A program made the translations under genes and the position numbers. This document shows positions 8,044 through 15,603 of a stretch of DNA of 64,000 nt, piece after piece. Each line of letters starts with the position of its first letter. The first letter of the stretch is position 1. The stretch comes from Sphingobacteriaceae bacterium. Lineage in GTDB: Bacteria; Bacteroidota; Bacteroidia; UBA7662. Where the stretch lies: the NCBI GenBank assembly GCA_013824115.1, contig PNNG01000019.1:1-64000 (forward strand). Direction: 5' to 3'. A model generated the notes under the pieces. It did no database searches, was not told the origin of the DNA, and saw nothing but the letters and a program-made list of their open reading frames with translations.

Positions 8044-8149
8044 TGGTCATGTGATTGGGTAGTCTTATTTGATGGCTATTTGATAGGAGCTAATGAAAAC
8101 GCCTTCAACACATTGATTACCAAAGAATTCTTATTTGACGGTTATTTGA
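8036..8149 (+). repeat. Three copies of the TTATTTGATGG(T/C)TATTTGA repeat (downstream group)
   Basis: Copies lie at 8036-8054 (degenerate: TTATGTGATGGTCATGTGA, overlapping the antitoxin stop), 8065-8083 (one C/T change) and 8131-8149 (GACGG instead of GATGG). The last two are 66 bp apart, close to the 64-bp spacing of the upstream pair. The last copy ends 13 bp before the ATG of the truncated hsdR copy. Confidence 0.85.
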
Positions 8150-8162
8150 TAAACGAGAAAGG

Positions 8163-8255
8163 ATGAACGAAGCAGCAACCCGCGCCGAACTGATCGACCC
8201 CAAGCTCAAAGTTTGCGATTGGGCCGGCAGCAAAGGCTTCGATCTCAAGGGTTAA
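8163..8255 (+). pseudogene. Truncated duplicate of the hsdR 5' end
   Basis: An ORF of 30 codons opening MNEAATRAELIDPKLKVCDW, almost the same as the start of the intact HsdR (MNEAETRAELIDPKLKACGW at 9892). About 60 bp are nearly identical at DNA level, with a few mismatches. Homology then stops and the frame ends at TAA 8253-8255. A purine-rich GAGAAAGG lies just upstream, as for a real start. This looks like the original hsdR start, separated from the gene body when the XRE-ImmA/PIN cassette arrived. Confidence 0.85.
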
Positions 8256-8270
8256 AAAGACATAGATTTG

Positions 8271-8306
8271 GTTGACATTTTAATCATTTTCATTAATTTT
8301 GTCAAC
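8271..8306 (+). promoter_or_regulatory. Promoter embedded in a palindromic operator ahead of the XRE-ImmA gene
   Basis: TTG at 8272-8274, a 19-bp spacer and TAATTTTG at 8294-8301 fit the Bacteroidota promoter consensus exactly. The same segment is an inverted repeat: outer arms GTTGACA (8271-8277) and TGTCAAC (8300-8306) are perfect, and inner TTAAT / ATTAA arms add to it. Both promoter elements thus fall in the arms, so a dimeric repressor bound here would block RNA polymerase. Autorepression by the XRE domain encoded just downstream is the natural inference. Confidence 0.75.
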
Positions 8307-8317
8307 AACCTTTTACC

Positions 8318-9385
8318 ATGAGCACTCCCCTACGCATCGGAAACCGCCTGCAAATGGCCCGCAAAATGAAGGCCCTGAGTCTTCAACAGTTGGCCCAGGA
8401 GGTAGGCATAAGCAAACAAATGCTGAGCAAGTACGAGCAAGGTTTGCAATTGCCGGGCACTGCGCGTTTGTTGCAGTTGAGCAAACTGCTCGGTCAACCC
8501 ATCGATTTTTTTACCAGTCAGGCCGAGCAATCGGTACCTGCTTTCAGTTTTCGCAAGCGCAGCAAGCTCAAAGGAAAGGCCTTGGCAGCCTTGGAATTGC
8601 AGGTACGCCTGCGCATGGCCGATTACCTTTTTGTGGAAGACGTTTGTGCAGCAGTTATTCCCTTCGAAAATCCACTAAGCGAATTAGTCCTAACCCAGGT
8701 AGATGACGTGTATGCCGCTGCCTTGACCTTGCGCGAGCGCTGGCAAATAGGCTACGATGCCTTGGCTTCGGTGGTGAATTTGTTGGAAGACAAAGGCATC
8801 AAGATCATCGAAGTGAGCGACCCAAGCGGCTTGTTTGATGGCCTGGCTTGCTGGATAGATGGCAAACATCCTATGTTGGTGATTGCACGCGAAATGCCCG
8901 TAGAGCGCAAACGTTTCACTTTGGTGCATGAGTTGGGTCATTTGCTCTTGAACTTGAGTGCATTTGACGAAAAAAACCAAGAAGCATGGTGCAATGCCTT
9001 TGCCAGCGAGTTTTTAGTGCCCTCCGAGGTATTGCAACGAGAGGTAGGCGGTAAGCGTGAGCACATCAGCTCCGAAGAGCTCATGCAATTGCAAGAAAAG
9101 TACGGCATGAGTCCCAAAGCCTTGCTTTACAAATTGGGTGATTTGGGATTGCTGGCGGCATACAAAGTCAGAGACTTTTACATTCGTTTAAACCAGAACC
9201 AGCCACTCAAACAAATGCTCGAAGCCGAGCGGTTTGCAGGAACCGAAAGGCCCATGCGTTTTGAACAATTGGTTTACCGGGCCTTGGTATTGGAAGAAGG
9301 CGGCATTTCGATGAGTAAAGGAGCCTATTTATTGGGCAAAAAGCTCGAAGAAGTACGCGAAACCATGACTTTACACCTCATATGA
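8318..9385 (+). CDS. XRE HTH / ImmA-IrrE-type metallopeptidase (COG2856), putative antitoxin-regulator
   Basis: A 355-residue fusion. Residues ~5-60 are a Cro/C1 helix-turn-helix (MARKMKALSLQQLAQEVGISKQMLSKYEQGL). Residues ~175-260 are an ImmA/IrrE zinc-peptidase domain with H204-E-L-G-H208, followed by WCNAFASEFLVP, the usual downstream element of the fold. The C-terminal ~80 residues are helical. Such proteins act as regulators or antitoxins that can be inactivated or can cut a partner. Here the gene overlaps a PIN-domain gene by 4 bp (ATGA), a known toxin-antitoxin arrangement. A clear promoter within a palindrome lies directly upstream. Assignment of the domains is firm; the antitoxin role is inferred from pairing. 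Confidence 0.9.
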   Translation: MSTPLRIGNRLQMARKMKALSLQQLAQEVGISKQMLSKYEQGLQLPGTARLLQLSKLLGQPIDFFTSQAEQSVPAFSFRKRSKLKGKALAALELQVRLRMADYLFVEDVCAAVIPFENPLSELVLTQVDDVYAAALTLRERWQIGYDALASVVNLLEDKGIKIIEVSDPSGLFDGLACWIDGKHPMLVIAREMPVERKRFTLVHELGHLLLNLSAFDEKNQEAWCNAFASEFLVPSEVLQREVGGKREHISSEELMQLQEKYGMSPKALLYKLGDLGLLAAYKVRDFYIRLNQNQPLKQMLEAERFAGTERPMRFEQLVYRALVLEEGGISMSKGAYLLGKKLEEVRETMTLHLI

Positions 9386-9876
9386 TGCGGCTCCTGGTTA
9401 CCGATGCCAATATTTTTATAGACTTGGTACACCTGGGCGTGATCGAGGCCTTTTTCCGTTTGCCCTTTGAAATCCATACCAGCGATATTGTTTGGGATGA
9501 AATAAGCGCCCATCATCCGGCATTCGAGGGCATGTCGGTGCATGTGCATTCGGTAGAACCGGATGAAATGAAGACATTTTTGCGCTTAAACGAGCACTAT
9601 CCCGGATTAGGTATGGCCGATTGTTCGGTGATATATTTCTCCGAGCTACTCCAGGGCATCTGTTTAACGGGCGACGGCACTTTGCGCAAAATCGTTCAGA
9701 CCCGCGGCCAAGAAGTACACGGCATTTTATTCGTGGTTAAACAATTTGCCGAATGCCGCATATACACTTTCACCGAATGTGGTGATATATTGCAACAGTT
9801 AAAGCGAATCAACCCACGCTTGCCCAAAACAGAAATCGACAAACTGCTGGCTTCCCTGGAGGCTGGAGGGTTTTAG
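9382..9876 (+). CDS. PIN-domain protein, putative ribonuclease toxin
   Basis: A 164-residue protein with the PIN nuclease acidic signature: VTDANIFIDL at the N-terminus (D8), a conserved glutamate in IVWDEI, then GLGMADCSVI and LTGDGTLRK toward the C-terminus. PIN toxins cleave RNA using a metal held by these residues, and all expected positions are filled, so activity is plausible. Two adjacent ATGs (9382, 9385) could start it; the first overlaps the stop of the XRE-ImmA gene. Intact hsdR starts 15 bp after its stop, so the three genes may be one transcript. Confidence 0.88.
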   Translation: MMRLLVTDANIFIDLVHLGVIEAFFRLPFEIHTSDIVWDEISAHHPAFEGMSVHVHSVEPDEMKTFLRLNEHYPGLGMADCSVIYFSELLQGICLTGDGTLRKIVQTRGQEVHGILFVVKQFAECRIYTFTECGDILQQLKRINPRLPKTEIDKLLASLEAGGF

Positions 9877-9891
9877 CCCAACGAATACAAA

Positions 9892-12255
9892 ATGAACGAA
9901 GCAGAAACCCGCGCCGAACTGATCGACCCCAAGCTCAAAGCTTGCGGCTGGGGCGTTGTGGAAGGCTCTAAAGTGTTGCGTGAATACCACATTACCCAAG
10001 GAAAAATCCAAACCGGCGGTGGTCGTGGCAAAAAAGAGATTGCCGACTATGTACTGGTGTACAAAGGCATCAAATTGGCCGTTGTAGAGGCCAAAAGCGC
10101 CGATCAGGAAGTGGGCGAAGGCGTGATGCAAGCCAAAAAATACGCCCAAAAGCTGCAATTAGACACCACTTACAGCACCAACGGCAAGGCCATTTACCAA
10201 ATCTGCATGCAGTCGGGCCAAGAAGGTGAGGTAAGCGATTTTCTGAGTCCCGATGCCCTTTGGGCCAAAACCTTTCCTGCCACTGGAATGGAGCAGCGCA
10301 TCGAAACGTGGCGCGAACAATTTGCGCAAGTGCCCTTTGAAGACAAAAGCGGCAGTTGGCAGTTGCGCTATTACCAGGAAATTGCCGTTCAACGCACCGT
10401 GGAAGCCATCGCCCAGGGCAAAGACCGCATTTTACTCACCCTGGCCACCGGAACGGGCAAAACAGCCATTGCCTTTCAAATTGCGTGGAAGTTGTTTCAA
10501 ACCCGTTGGAATTCATCGGCACGCGCGCAAAGCGCAACCCCAGTAAGCCGCCGACCCCGCATTTTATTCTTAGCCGACAGGAACATTTTGGCCAACCAGG
10601 CTTTCAACTCCTTTTCGGCCTTTCCCGACGATGCTTTGGTGCGCATCAAACCCGGCGACATCAAAAAAAATGGCCGCGTGCCCACCAACGGCAGCATTTT
10701 CTTCACCATTTTCCAAACCTTCATGAGCGGCACCGATGCCGAGGGCAAGCCTGCCCCCTACTTTGGTGAATACCCCAAAGACTATTTCGATTTCATCGTC
10801 ATTGACGAATGTCACAGGGGTGGCGCCAACGACGAAGGCAATTGGCGGGGCATATTGGAATATTTCAGTGAAGCCGTTCAACTGGGCCTAACCGCCACAC
10901 CCAAGCGCAAAGACAACGTAGATACCTACCGCTATTTTGGCGAACCGGTTTTCATTTATTCGCTCAAAGAAGGCATCAACGATGGTTTTTTAACACCCTT
11001 CAAAGTAAAGCGCATCAAAACCACTTTGGATGATTACCGCTACACTTCCGATGATACCATTGTGGAAGGCGAAATTGAAGAAGGCAAGCTCTACGAAGAA
11101 AAAGACTTCAACCGCACCATCGAAATTGTAGAACGCGAGGCCAAGCGGGTGAACGTGTTTTTAGCGGAAGCCAACCAAAACGAAAAGGCCATTATTTTCT
11201 GCGCCAACCAAGCGCATGCTGCCTTGATACGTGATTTGGCAAACCAAAACGCCAAAGCCAAAGACCCCTTTTATTGTGTGCGGGTAACTGCCAACGATGG
11301 CGAAGAAGGCGAAAGGTTGTTGCGCGAATTTCAAGACAACGAGAAATCCATTCCCACCATCCTCACCACTTCGCAGAAACTCTCCACGGGCGTAGATGCG
11401 CGGAACATACGGAACATTGTATTGCTACGGCCGGTCAATTCGATGATTGAATTCAAGCAAATTGTGGGTCGGGGCACCCGCCTTTTTGATGGCAAGGAGT
11501 TTTTCACCATTTACGACTTTGTTGACGCTTACAAACATTTTAGCGATCCGGAGTGGGATGGAGAACCCTTGGGAGAAGAACCGAAAGAACCGAAACCCTA
11601 TCCGGATCCTGAGCCAACCGAGCCATCGGTGGTTGCAGAGTCGGATGAGGTCGGTCCCAAAAAGCAAAAGGTAAAAATCAAGTTGCGCAACGGCAAAGAG
11701 CGCGAAATTCAGCACATGGTTTCCACTTCGTTTTGGAGTGCCGATGGCAAACCCATTTCTTCGGAGGAATTTTTAAGCAATCTGTTTGGCGAATTGCCCA
11801 AGCTTTTCAAAGACGAAGAAGAATTGAGGCAATTGTGGGGCAATCCACTCACGCGCAAAACCTTGCTCGAAAATTTGGATGCCGCCGGTTTCCCCAAAGG
11901 CGATTTGTTGACCTTGCAGCAGTTGGTCGACATGGAAAAAAGCGACCTCTACGACGTATTGGAATACGTTTTCAACGGCGACTACATTGCCATGACCCGC
12001 GAAGCCCGGGCGAAGGCGGCAGAAGCTACCATTTTCGCCCTCCTCAACGACAAGCAAAAAGAGTTCATCACTTTCGTATTGAGCAAATATATTGAAACGG
12101 GCGTCGACGAACTCGACCAGGAGAAGCTGCCCATACTGCTCACCAACAAATACCACTCACTCGAAGACGCCAAAGAAATTTTGGGCGACGTGGGCAACAT
12201 CAGCAGGTTATTTATAGAGTTTCAGGCGCATTTGTACAAAGAGCGGGTGGCGTGA
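9892..12255 (+). CDS. hsdR: Type I restriction endonuclease subunit HsdR (EcoEI-like)
   Basis: ATP-dependent DNA-translocating restriction subunit. The 787-residue length fits the shorter EcoEI-type branch. Residues ~50-80 hold the PD-(D/E)xK nuclease (IADYVLVYKG, AVVEAKS). The SF2 motor follows: Walker A TGTGKT with K190, DEAD-like box D305-E-C-H, TATPKR, then STGVDARNIRN and QIVGRGTRL. The end (~600-787) is the EcoEI_R_C domain. It sits 15 bp after the PIN gene rather than beside hsdS. A truncated copy of its first ~20 codons occurs at 8163. No strong separate promoter is visible between the PIN gene and this start, so its expression probably depends on the upstream operon. Confidence 0.95.
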   Translation: MNEAETRAELIDPKLKACGWGVVEGSKVLREYHITQGKIQTGGGRGKKEIADYVLVYKGIKLAVVEAKSADQEVGEGVMQAKKYAQKLQLDTTYSTNGKAIYQICMQSGQEGEVSDFLSPDALWAKTFPATGMEQRIETWREQFAQVPFEDKSGSWQLRYYQEIAVQRTVEAIAQGKDRILLTLATGTGKTAIAFQIAWKLFQTRWNSSARAQSATPVSRRPRILFLADRNILANQAFNSFSAFPDDALVRIKPGDIKKNGRVPTNGSIFFTIFQTFMSGTDAEGKPAPYFGEYPKDYFDFIVIDECHRGGANDEGNWRGILEYFSEAVQLGLTATPKRKDNVDTYRYFGEPVFIYSLKEGINDGFLTPFKVKRIKTTLDDYRYTSDDTIVEGEIEEGKLYEEKDFNRTIEIVEREAKRVNVFLAEANQNEKAIIFCANQAHAALIRDLANQNAKAKDPFYCVRVTANDGEEGERLLREFQDNEKSIPTILTTSQKLSTGVDARNIRNIVLLRPVNSMIEFKQIVGRGTRLFDGKEFFTIYDFVDAYKHFSDPEWDGEPLGEEPKEPKPYPDPEPTEPSVVAESDEVGPKKQKVKIKLRNGKEREIQHMVSTSFWSADGKPISSEEFLSNLFGELPKLFKDEEELRQLWGNPLTRKTLLENLDAAGFPKGDLLTLQQLVDMEKSDLYDVLEYVFNGDYIAMTREARAKAAEATIFALLNDKQKEFITFVLSKYIETGVDELDQEKLPILLTNKYHSLEDAKEILGDVGNISRLFIEFQAHLYKERVA

Positions 12256-12696
12256 GAACGAGGCTGCGAGCATAGCCTTTTGAAGCTTTCTCGAGACGCA
12301 GCATCCAACAAGGAAGGGCACTTTGTAGATTGCTTGCAGGTTGGCCAGCAATCTTTCCACCTATTTGGTTGACACCAAACAACCCAACAATCAATTCCCA
12401 ACCCTCATCCAAAAAAAATGCCCACCCTAAGCGCGCTGTTCCATGGGAAGCGGGGTGGACGTATCACTTGCAAAAATAGCTTATTCTTTCAAGGCTGGCA
12501 AAACAACCTTGTTTAAGCCGCAATCAGCTTGCCCCTGTTCTCGGGGCTGTGTCTTTGGCTTTACAAAATATGCTGGGCCATGCTGCAAGCATGCCGCCTA
12601 CATATAAAGCGTAGCCGTGCCTGCGGGACGGTGGGGATGCCCGCCATCCACTTCCTGCCGATGCAGGTCTCCAGCGAAACAATCACCGCATCGCTT
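12256..12696. other. Non-coding spacer between hsdR and fic
   Basis: About 440 bp without a credible gene; the 60-codon ORF here has no recognisable features. It contains GC-rich short repeats (a GGGACGGTGGGGATGCCCGCC stretch) resembling other intergenic DNA in this window. No terminator with a clear T-run, tRNA or IS end was seen. Confidence 0.5.
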
Positions 12697-12726
12697 TTGC
12701 AATTACGGTAAACGTTGTTAGTTTTA
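12697..12726 (+). promoter_or_regulatory. Probable promoter of the fic gene
   Basis: TTG at 12697-12699, a 19-bp spacer and TAGTTTTA at 12719-12726; the -7 box differs from TAnnTTTG only in its last base. Transcription would start near 12733, leaving a short leader before the ATG at 12751. Confidence 0.5.
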
Positions 12727-12750
12727 CACGACAATTTATCAATGTTGTAG

Positions 12751-14058
12751 ATGAAACTTGAAAAGCCGCCCCGGTTCCAGCTGCAGGTTGACTTGCTTCA
12801 GCGCTTGTGGGCGGGTGAATTCAACGAGGCCATATTCCAAAGCGACGAGCGCTACGATTACTGGGACGAGCTCAAATACAGAAAGGATTTGCCTTTCGAA
12901 AATCCGGTCGACAACTGGGCCATGATCAAATCTTACAGAACCTCGAAATATGAATCGTTGCTTTTTGGCACATACAAATTCAACTATTTCATATCGCCAC
13001 ATGTCTCCAAAAACCTGCACGAATTTGATTTGAAGTTGATGGGTGGGCTGCAGCAGCGGACCTTGTTACCAACGGAGCAACAGGCTTATTTCAGGAGTTC
13101 GTTGCTCGAAGAAGCCGTGGCCTCGTCGCAGGTAGAAGGGGCAGCCACCACCACTGCAGTGGCCAAAGAGATGCTCGAATCGGGCCGGAAACCCCGAAAC
13201 GAATCGGAACAAATGATATTCAATAACCTGCGGGCCATTGAGTTTATCGGCGAAATCAGCGAGCTGGATTTAGATTTTCAACACATCATAGAGCTGCACC
13301 GCATTATGACGGCCAACACGGCAGCCGAAAAGTATGCCGGTGATTTCCGCAAAGGGGAGGTATTTGTAACCGACCATGTAACTGGCGAGATAGCCCACAT
13401 TCCCCCACCCTGGCAAGAGGTGACCGGCCTGATGGAAGATCTCTGTGCCTTTGCTAACGACGATGCCCGCTTTATACATCCCATCATTAAGGCTTCGATC
13501 ATGCATTTCCTCATCGGCTTCATCCATCCCTTTAAAGACGGAAATGGCCGAACGGCGCGGGCCCTTTTCTACTGGTATTTGTTGAAAAAGGGATATACCC
13601 AAATCACTCAAATTTCCATCTCCAAGGTCATTCTAGAGTCGCGCACCCAATATGACAAGGCTTTTCTGAAAACCGAATGCGATGACCATGATTTGAATTA
13701 CTTCATTGCTTACTCGATTAAAAACATCAGGCTGGCCTTCGAAAAGTTAAAAGCCTACAGCGACCAAAAACTGGAAGAAAGAAAAAAGGCCAGCTTCATC
13801 TCCTATCAATTGCTGGAAATAGGTTTGAACAAAAGGCAGGCTGACTTATTGGGCCATTTATACCTGCAAGCCACCCACTACATTACTTTGAAGACCTTTG
13901 CCGAAAAACACCAGATTGTACGGCAAACGGCCAGCAAAGATTTGCAGGAATTAATCAAATTCGGCCTGCTGCAAGAAGACAGAAGCACCAAACCCTACCA
14001 ATACAAAGTCGAAAACCCGGCGGTCATTGACCAATTCATCCGCAGCAAAAGCGAATGA
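12751..14058 (+). CDS. Fic-domain protein (class II, N-terminal inhibitory helix)
   Basis: Fic enzymes usually transfer AMP from ATP to a hydroxyl side chain of a target protein. This 435-residue protein carries the complete core H259-PFKDGNGRTAR with a flap region (KGEVFVTDHVTGEIAHIPPP) just before it. An inhibitory helix motif (S/T)xxxE(G/N) appears as S125-S-Q-V-E129-G130, so it belongs to class II, in which the N-terminal glutamate blocks ATP until relieved. The C-terminal ~70 residues resemble a winged helix (FAEKHQIVRQTASKDLQELIKFGLL). It has its own promoter and lies at the edge of the restriction island; Fic genes are frequent passengers there. The target is unknown. Confidence 0.92.
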   Translation: MKLEKPPRFQLQVDLLQRLWAGEFNEAIFQSDERYDYWDELKYRKDLPFENPVDNWAMIKSYRTSKYESLLFGTYKFNYFISPHVSKNLHEFDLKLMGGLQQRTLLPTEQQAYFRSSLLEEAVASSQVEGAATTTAVAKEMLESGRKPRNESEQMIFNNLRAIEFIGEISELDLDFQHIIELHRIMTANTAAEKYAGDFRKGEVFVTDHVTGEIAHIPPPWQEVTGLMEDLCAFANDDARFIHPIIKASIMHFLIGFIHPFKDGNGRTARALFYWYLLKKGYTQITQISISKVILESRTQYDKAFLKTECDDHDLNYFIAYSIKNIRLAFEKLKAYSDQKLEERKKASFISYQLLEIGLNKRQADLLGHLYLQATHYITLKTFAEKHQIVRQTASKDLQELIKFGLLQEDRSTKPYQYKVENPAVIDQFIRSKSE

Positions 14059-14249
14059 TGTGTGGAGCGCCAACACATAGCATGTGGCTTTGCCCTCAGG
14101 GATTTAAGGATATGATTCCCAGCGGTTTTCCCACGAATGGTGCGGTTGCTTTAAACATGCCGCTGGCCGACTTTACCCTCCCCAAAAAAAAACACCACCC
14201 ACAGCAACAAATTCCCATCCGCTGCGTATTTTAGCTTAAATTACTGCTT

Positions 14250-14972
14250 ATGAAAAAACTGCTTTTGCTTTTGGGGGTGGCTTTGCCGGGTATGGCTTTG
14301 GCGCAAACGGCTAAGTCGGCCGAAGAGCTGTTGTTCGAAATGGGCCATCATGCCGGCCGCTTGCAGCAAAACGAGGTGGCCAAAATACTCGGACCGGCCC
14401 AACACGAAAGCCTGCATGCCGAAAAACGCGTTTGGCAGTACCGAAACGACAGCCTGTCGTGGCAGTTTTTGTTTAATAGCGAACAGCAGTTAGAGGCCTT
14501 TACGGGTGAGCTGCAGCGTACGTCTAACCAGTGGTTGCCTTTGGAGAAAGTGCGTGCGGCGCAAAAGCTGAATACCACCACCGAAATGGCTGCTATGCTG
14601 GGCAAACCGCAGCAAATCCAGTATAAAAAAGGCGAAAGCGTTTGGCAATATCTCATCCAAGGGAACAAGCAGGGCGACATGATGCGCATTTGGTTGCGTT
14701 TTAACGCGGCCGGACAGCTGCAGCCCAATGGATTTGCCTTTGAAATGCGTCAAGCAGCCGGTGGCGACAAATTATCGGAACGCAAGCTGCGTCGCATCGA
14801 AAAGGGCAGCAGTGTGGCCGAGGTGCAACGTACCTTGGGCATGCCGCTGAGCCTATCCATCAACGGGAAGCAAGAAAAATGGGATTATTGGGCTTCGAAT
14901 GTGCGCTTACAGCTGCAATTTGACGAGAGCGGCACGGTAAGCCAGTATTTTTTGCAAAGCACCGGGCGATAA
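14250..14972 (+). CDS. Secreted protein with three BamE-like repeats
   Basis: A 240-residue protein with a clear signal peptide (MKKLLLLLGVALPGMALAQ). The mature part repeats one theme three times: a helix with (E)VAxxLGxPQ followed by a strand ending VWQY or KWDYW. The copies are near residues 45-75, 110-135 and 190-215 (EVAKILGPAQ, EMAAMLGKPQ, EVQRTLGMPL). This is the SmpA/BamE small-fold pattern, found in outer-membrane assembly and adaptor proteins. No lipobox is present, so it is probably periplasmic. A fragment of its last ~27 codons recurs at 20406. Function unknown. Confidence 0.7.
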   Translation: MKKLLLLLGVALPGMALAQTAKSAEELLFEMGHHAGRLQQNEVAKILGPAQHESLHAEKRVWQYRNDSLSWQFLFNSEQQLEAFTGELQRTSNQWLPLEKVRAAQKLNTTTEMAAMLGKPQQIQYKKGESVWQYLIQGNKQGDMMRIWLRFNAAGQLQPNGFAFEMRQAAGGDKLSERKLRRIEKGSSVAEVQRTLGMPLSLSINGKQEKWDYWASNVRLQLQFDESGTVSQYFLQSTGR

Positions 14973-14991
14973 AAGCCAGACGTATTCGTAC

Positions 14992-15428
14992 CATCAGCGG
15001 TCCAGCATGGAACGCTGAACACGCTGATTGAGCGGATGAGCACGGATTTCATAACCGTCCAGCCCCACTAAGGGCGGCATGTGCGTAGCAAAAAAAATCC
15101 GCCCCATCCGCGTCATCAGCGGTCTATCACGGAACGCGGAGCACGCGGATTAAACGGATGATCACGGATTTAATACCCATCCAGCCCTGCTAGGGGCGGC
15201 ATGTGCGTAACCGCAAAAATCCGCCCCATCCGCGTCATCAGCGGTCCATCACGGAGCACGGAGCACGCGGATTAAACGGATAATCACAGATTTCATAACC
15301 ATCCAGCCCTGCTAGGGGCGGCATGTGCGTAACCGCAAAAATCCGCCCCATCCGCGTCATCAGCGGTCCATTACGGAACGCGGAGCAGGCCGATTGAACG
15401 GATAATCACGGATAAAGCACCACCCAGC
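14992..15428 (+). repeat. Tandem array of a 122-bp repeat, about 3.5 units
   Basis: The landmark CATCAGCGGTC begins at 14992, 15114, 15236 and 15358: an exact 122-bp period. Each unit holds a CGCGGATTAAACGGAT segment and, further on, ATCCGCCCCATCCGCGTC, which are partly complementary, with CCAGCCC...GGGGCGGC between. Each unit can therefore fold into a long imperfect hairpin. It starts 20 bp after the BamE-like gene. A further 1.5 units occur at 20509. Confidence 0.92.
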
Positions 15429-15603
15429 CCCGGTGGTGATATCTCCTTGTCATAGCATCTGCTTACAGCCAAATTCGGCCTAACTGCTTACGCATCGTTT
15501 TGCTTGAGATGCTGGCCCATGGCATTCGGGAGCTAATTAATTTAGTGTAAAACTGCAGTTTTGGCGCAGACCTCAAAACCCGAAGACGAAGCTCGGCTCT
15601 CGC

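Noticed and set aside
6774-8149. Insertion-sequence ends
   Set aside because: The TTATTTGA repeats are direct rather than inverted, there is no transposase between them, and five copies at uneven spacing do not fit IS termini.
12529-12711. 60-residue ORF between hsdR and fic
   Set aside because: Its composition is that of repeat-rich intergenic DNA, and it overlaps the probable fic promoter; no ribosome-binding site or homology cue.
14992-15428. CRISPR array
   Set aside because: The whole 122-bp unit is conserved with no variable spacers and no cas genes are near; it is a plain tandem repeat.
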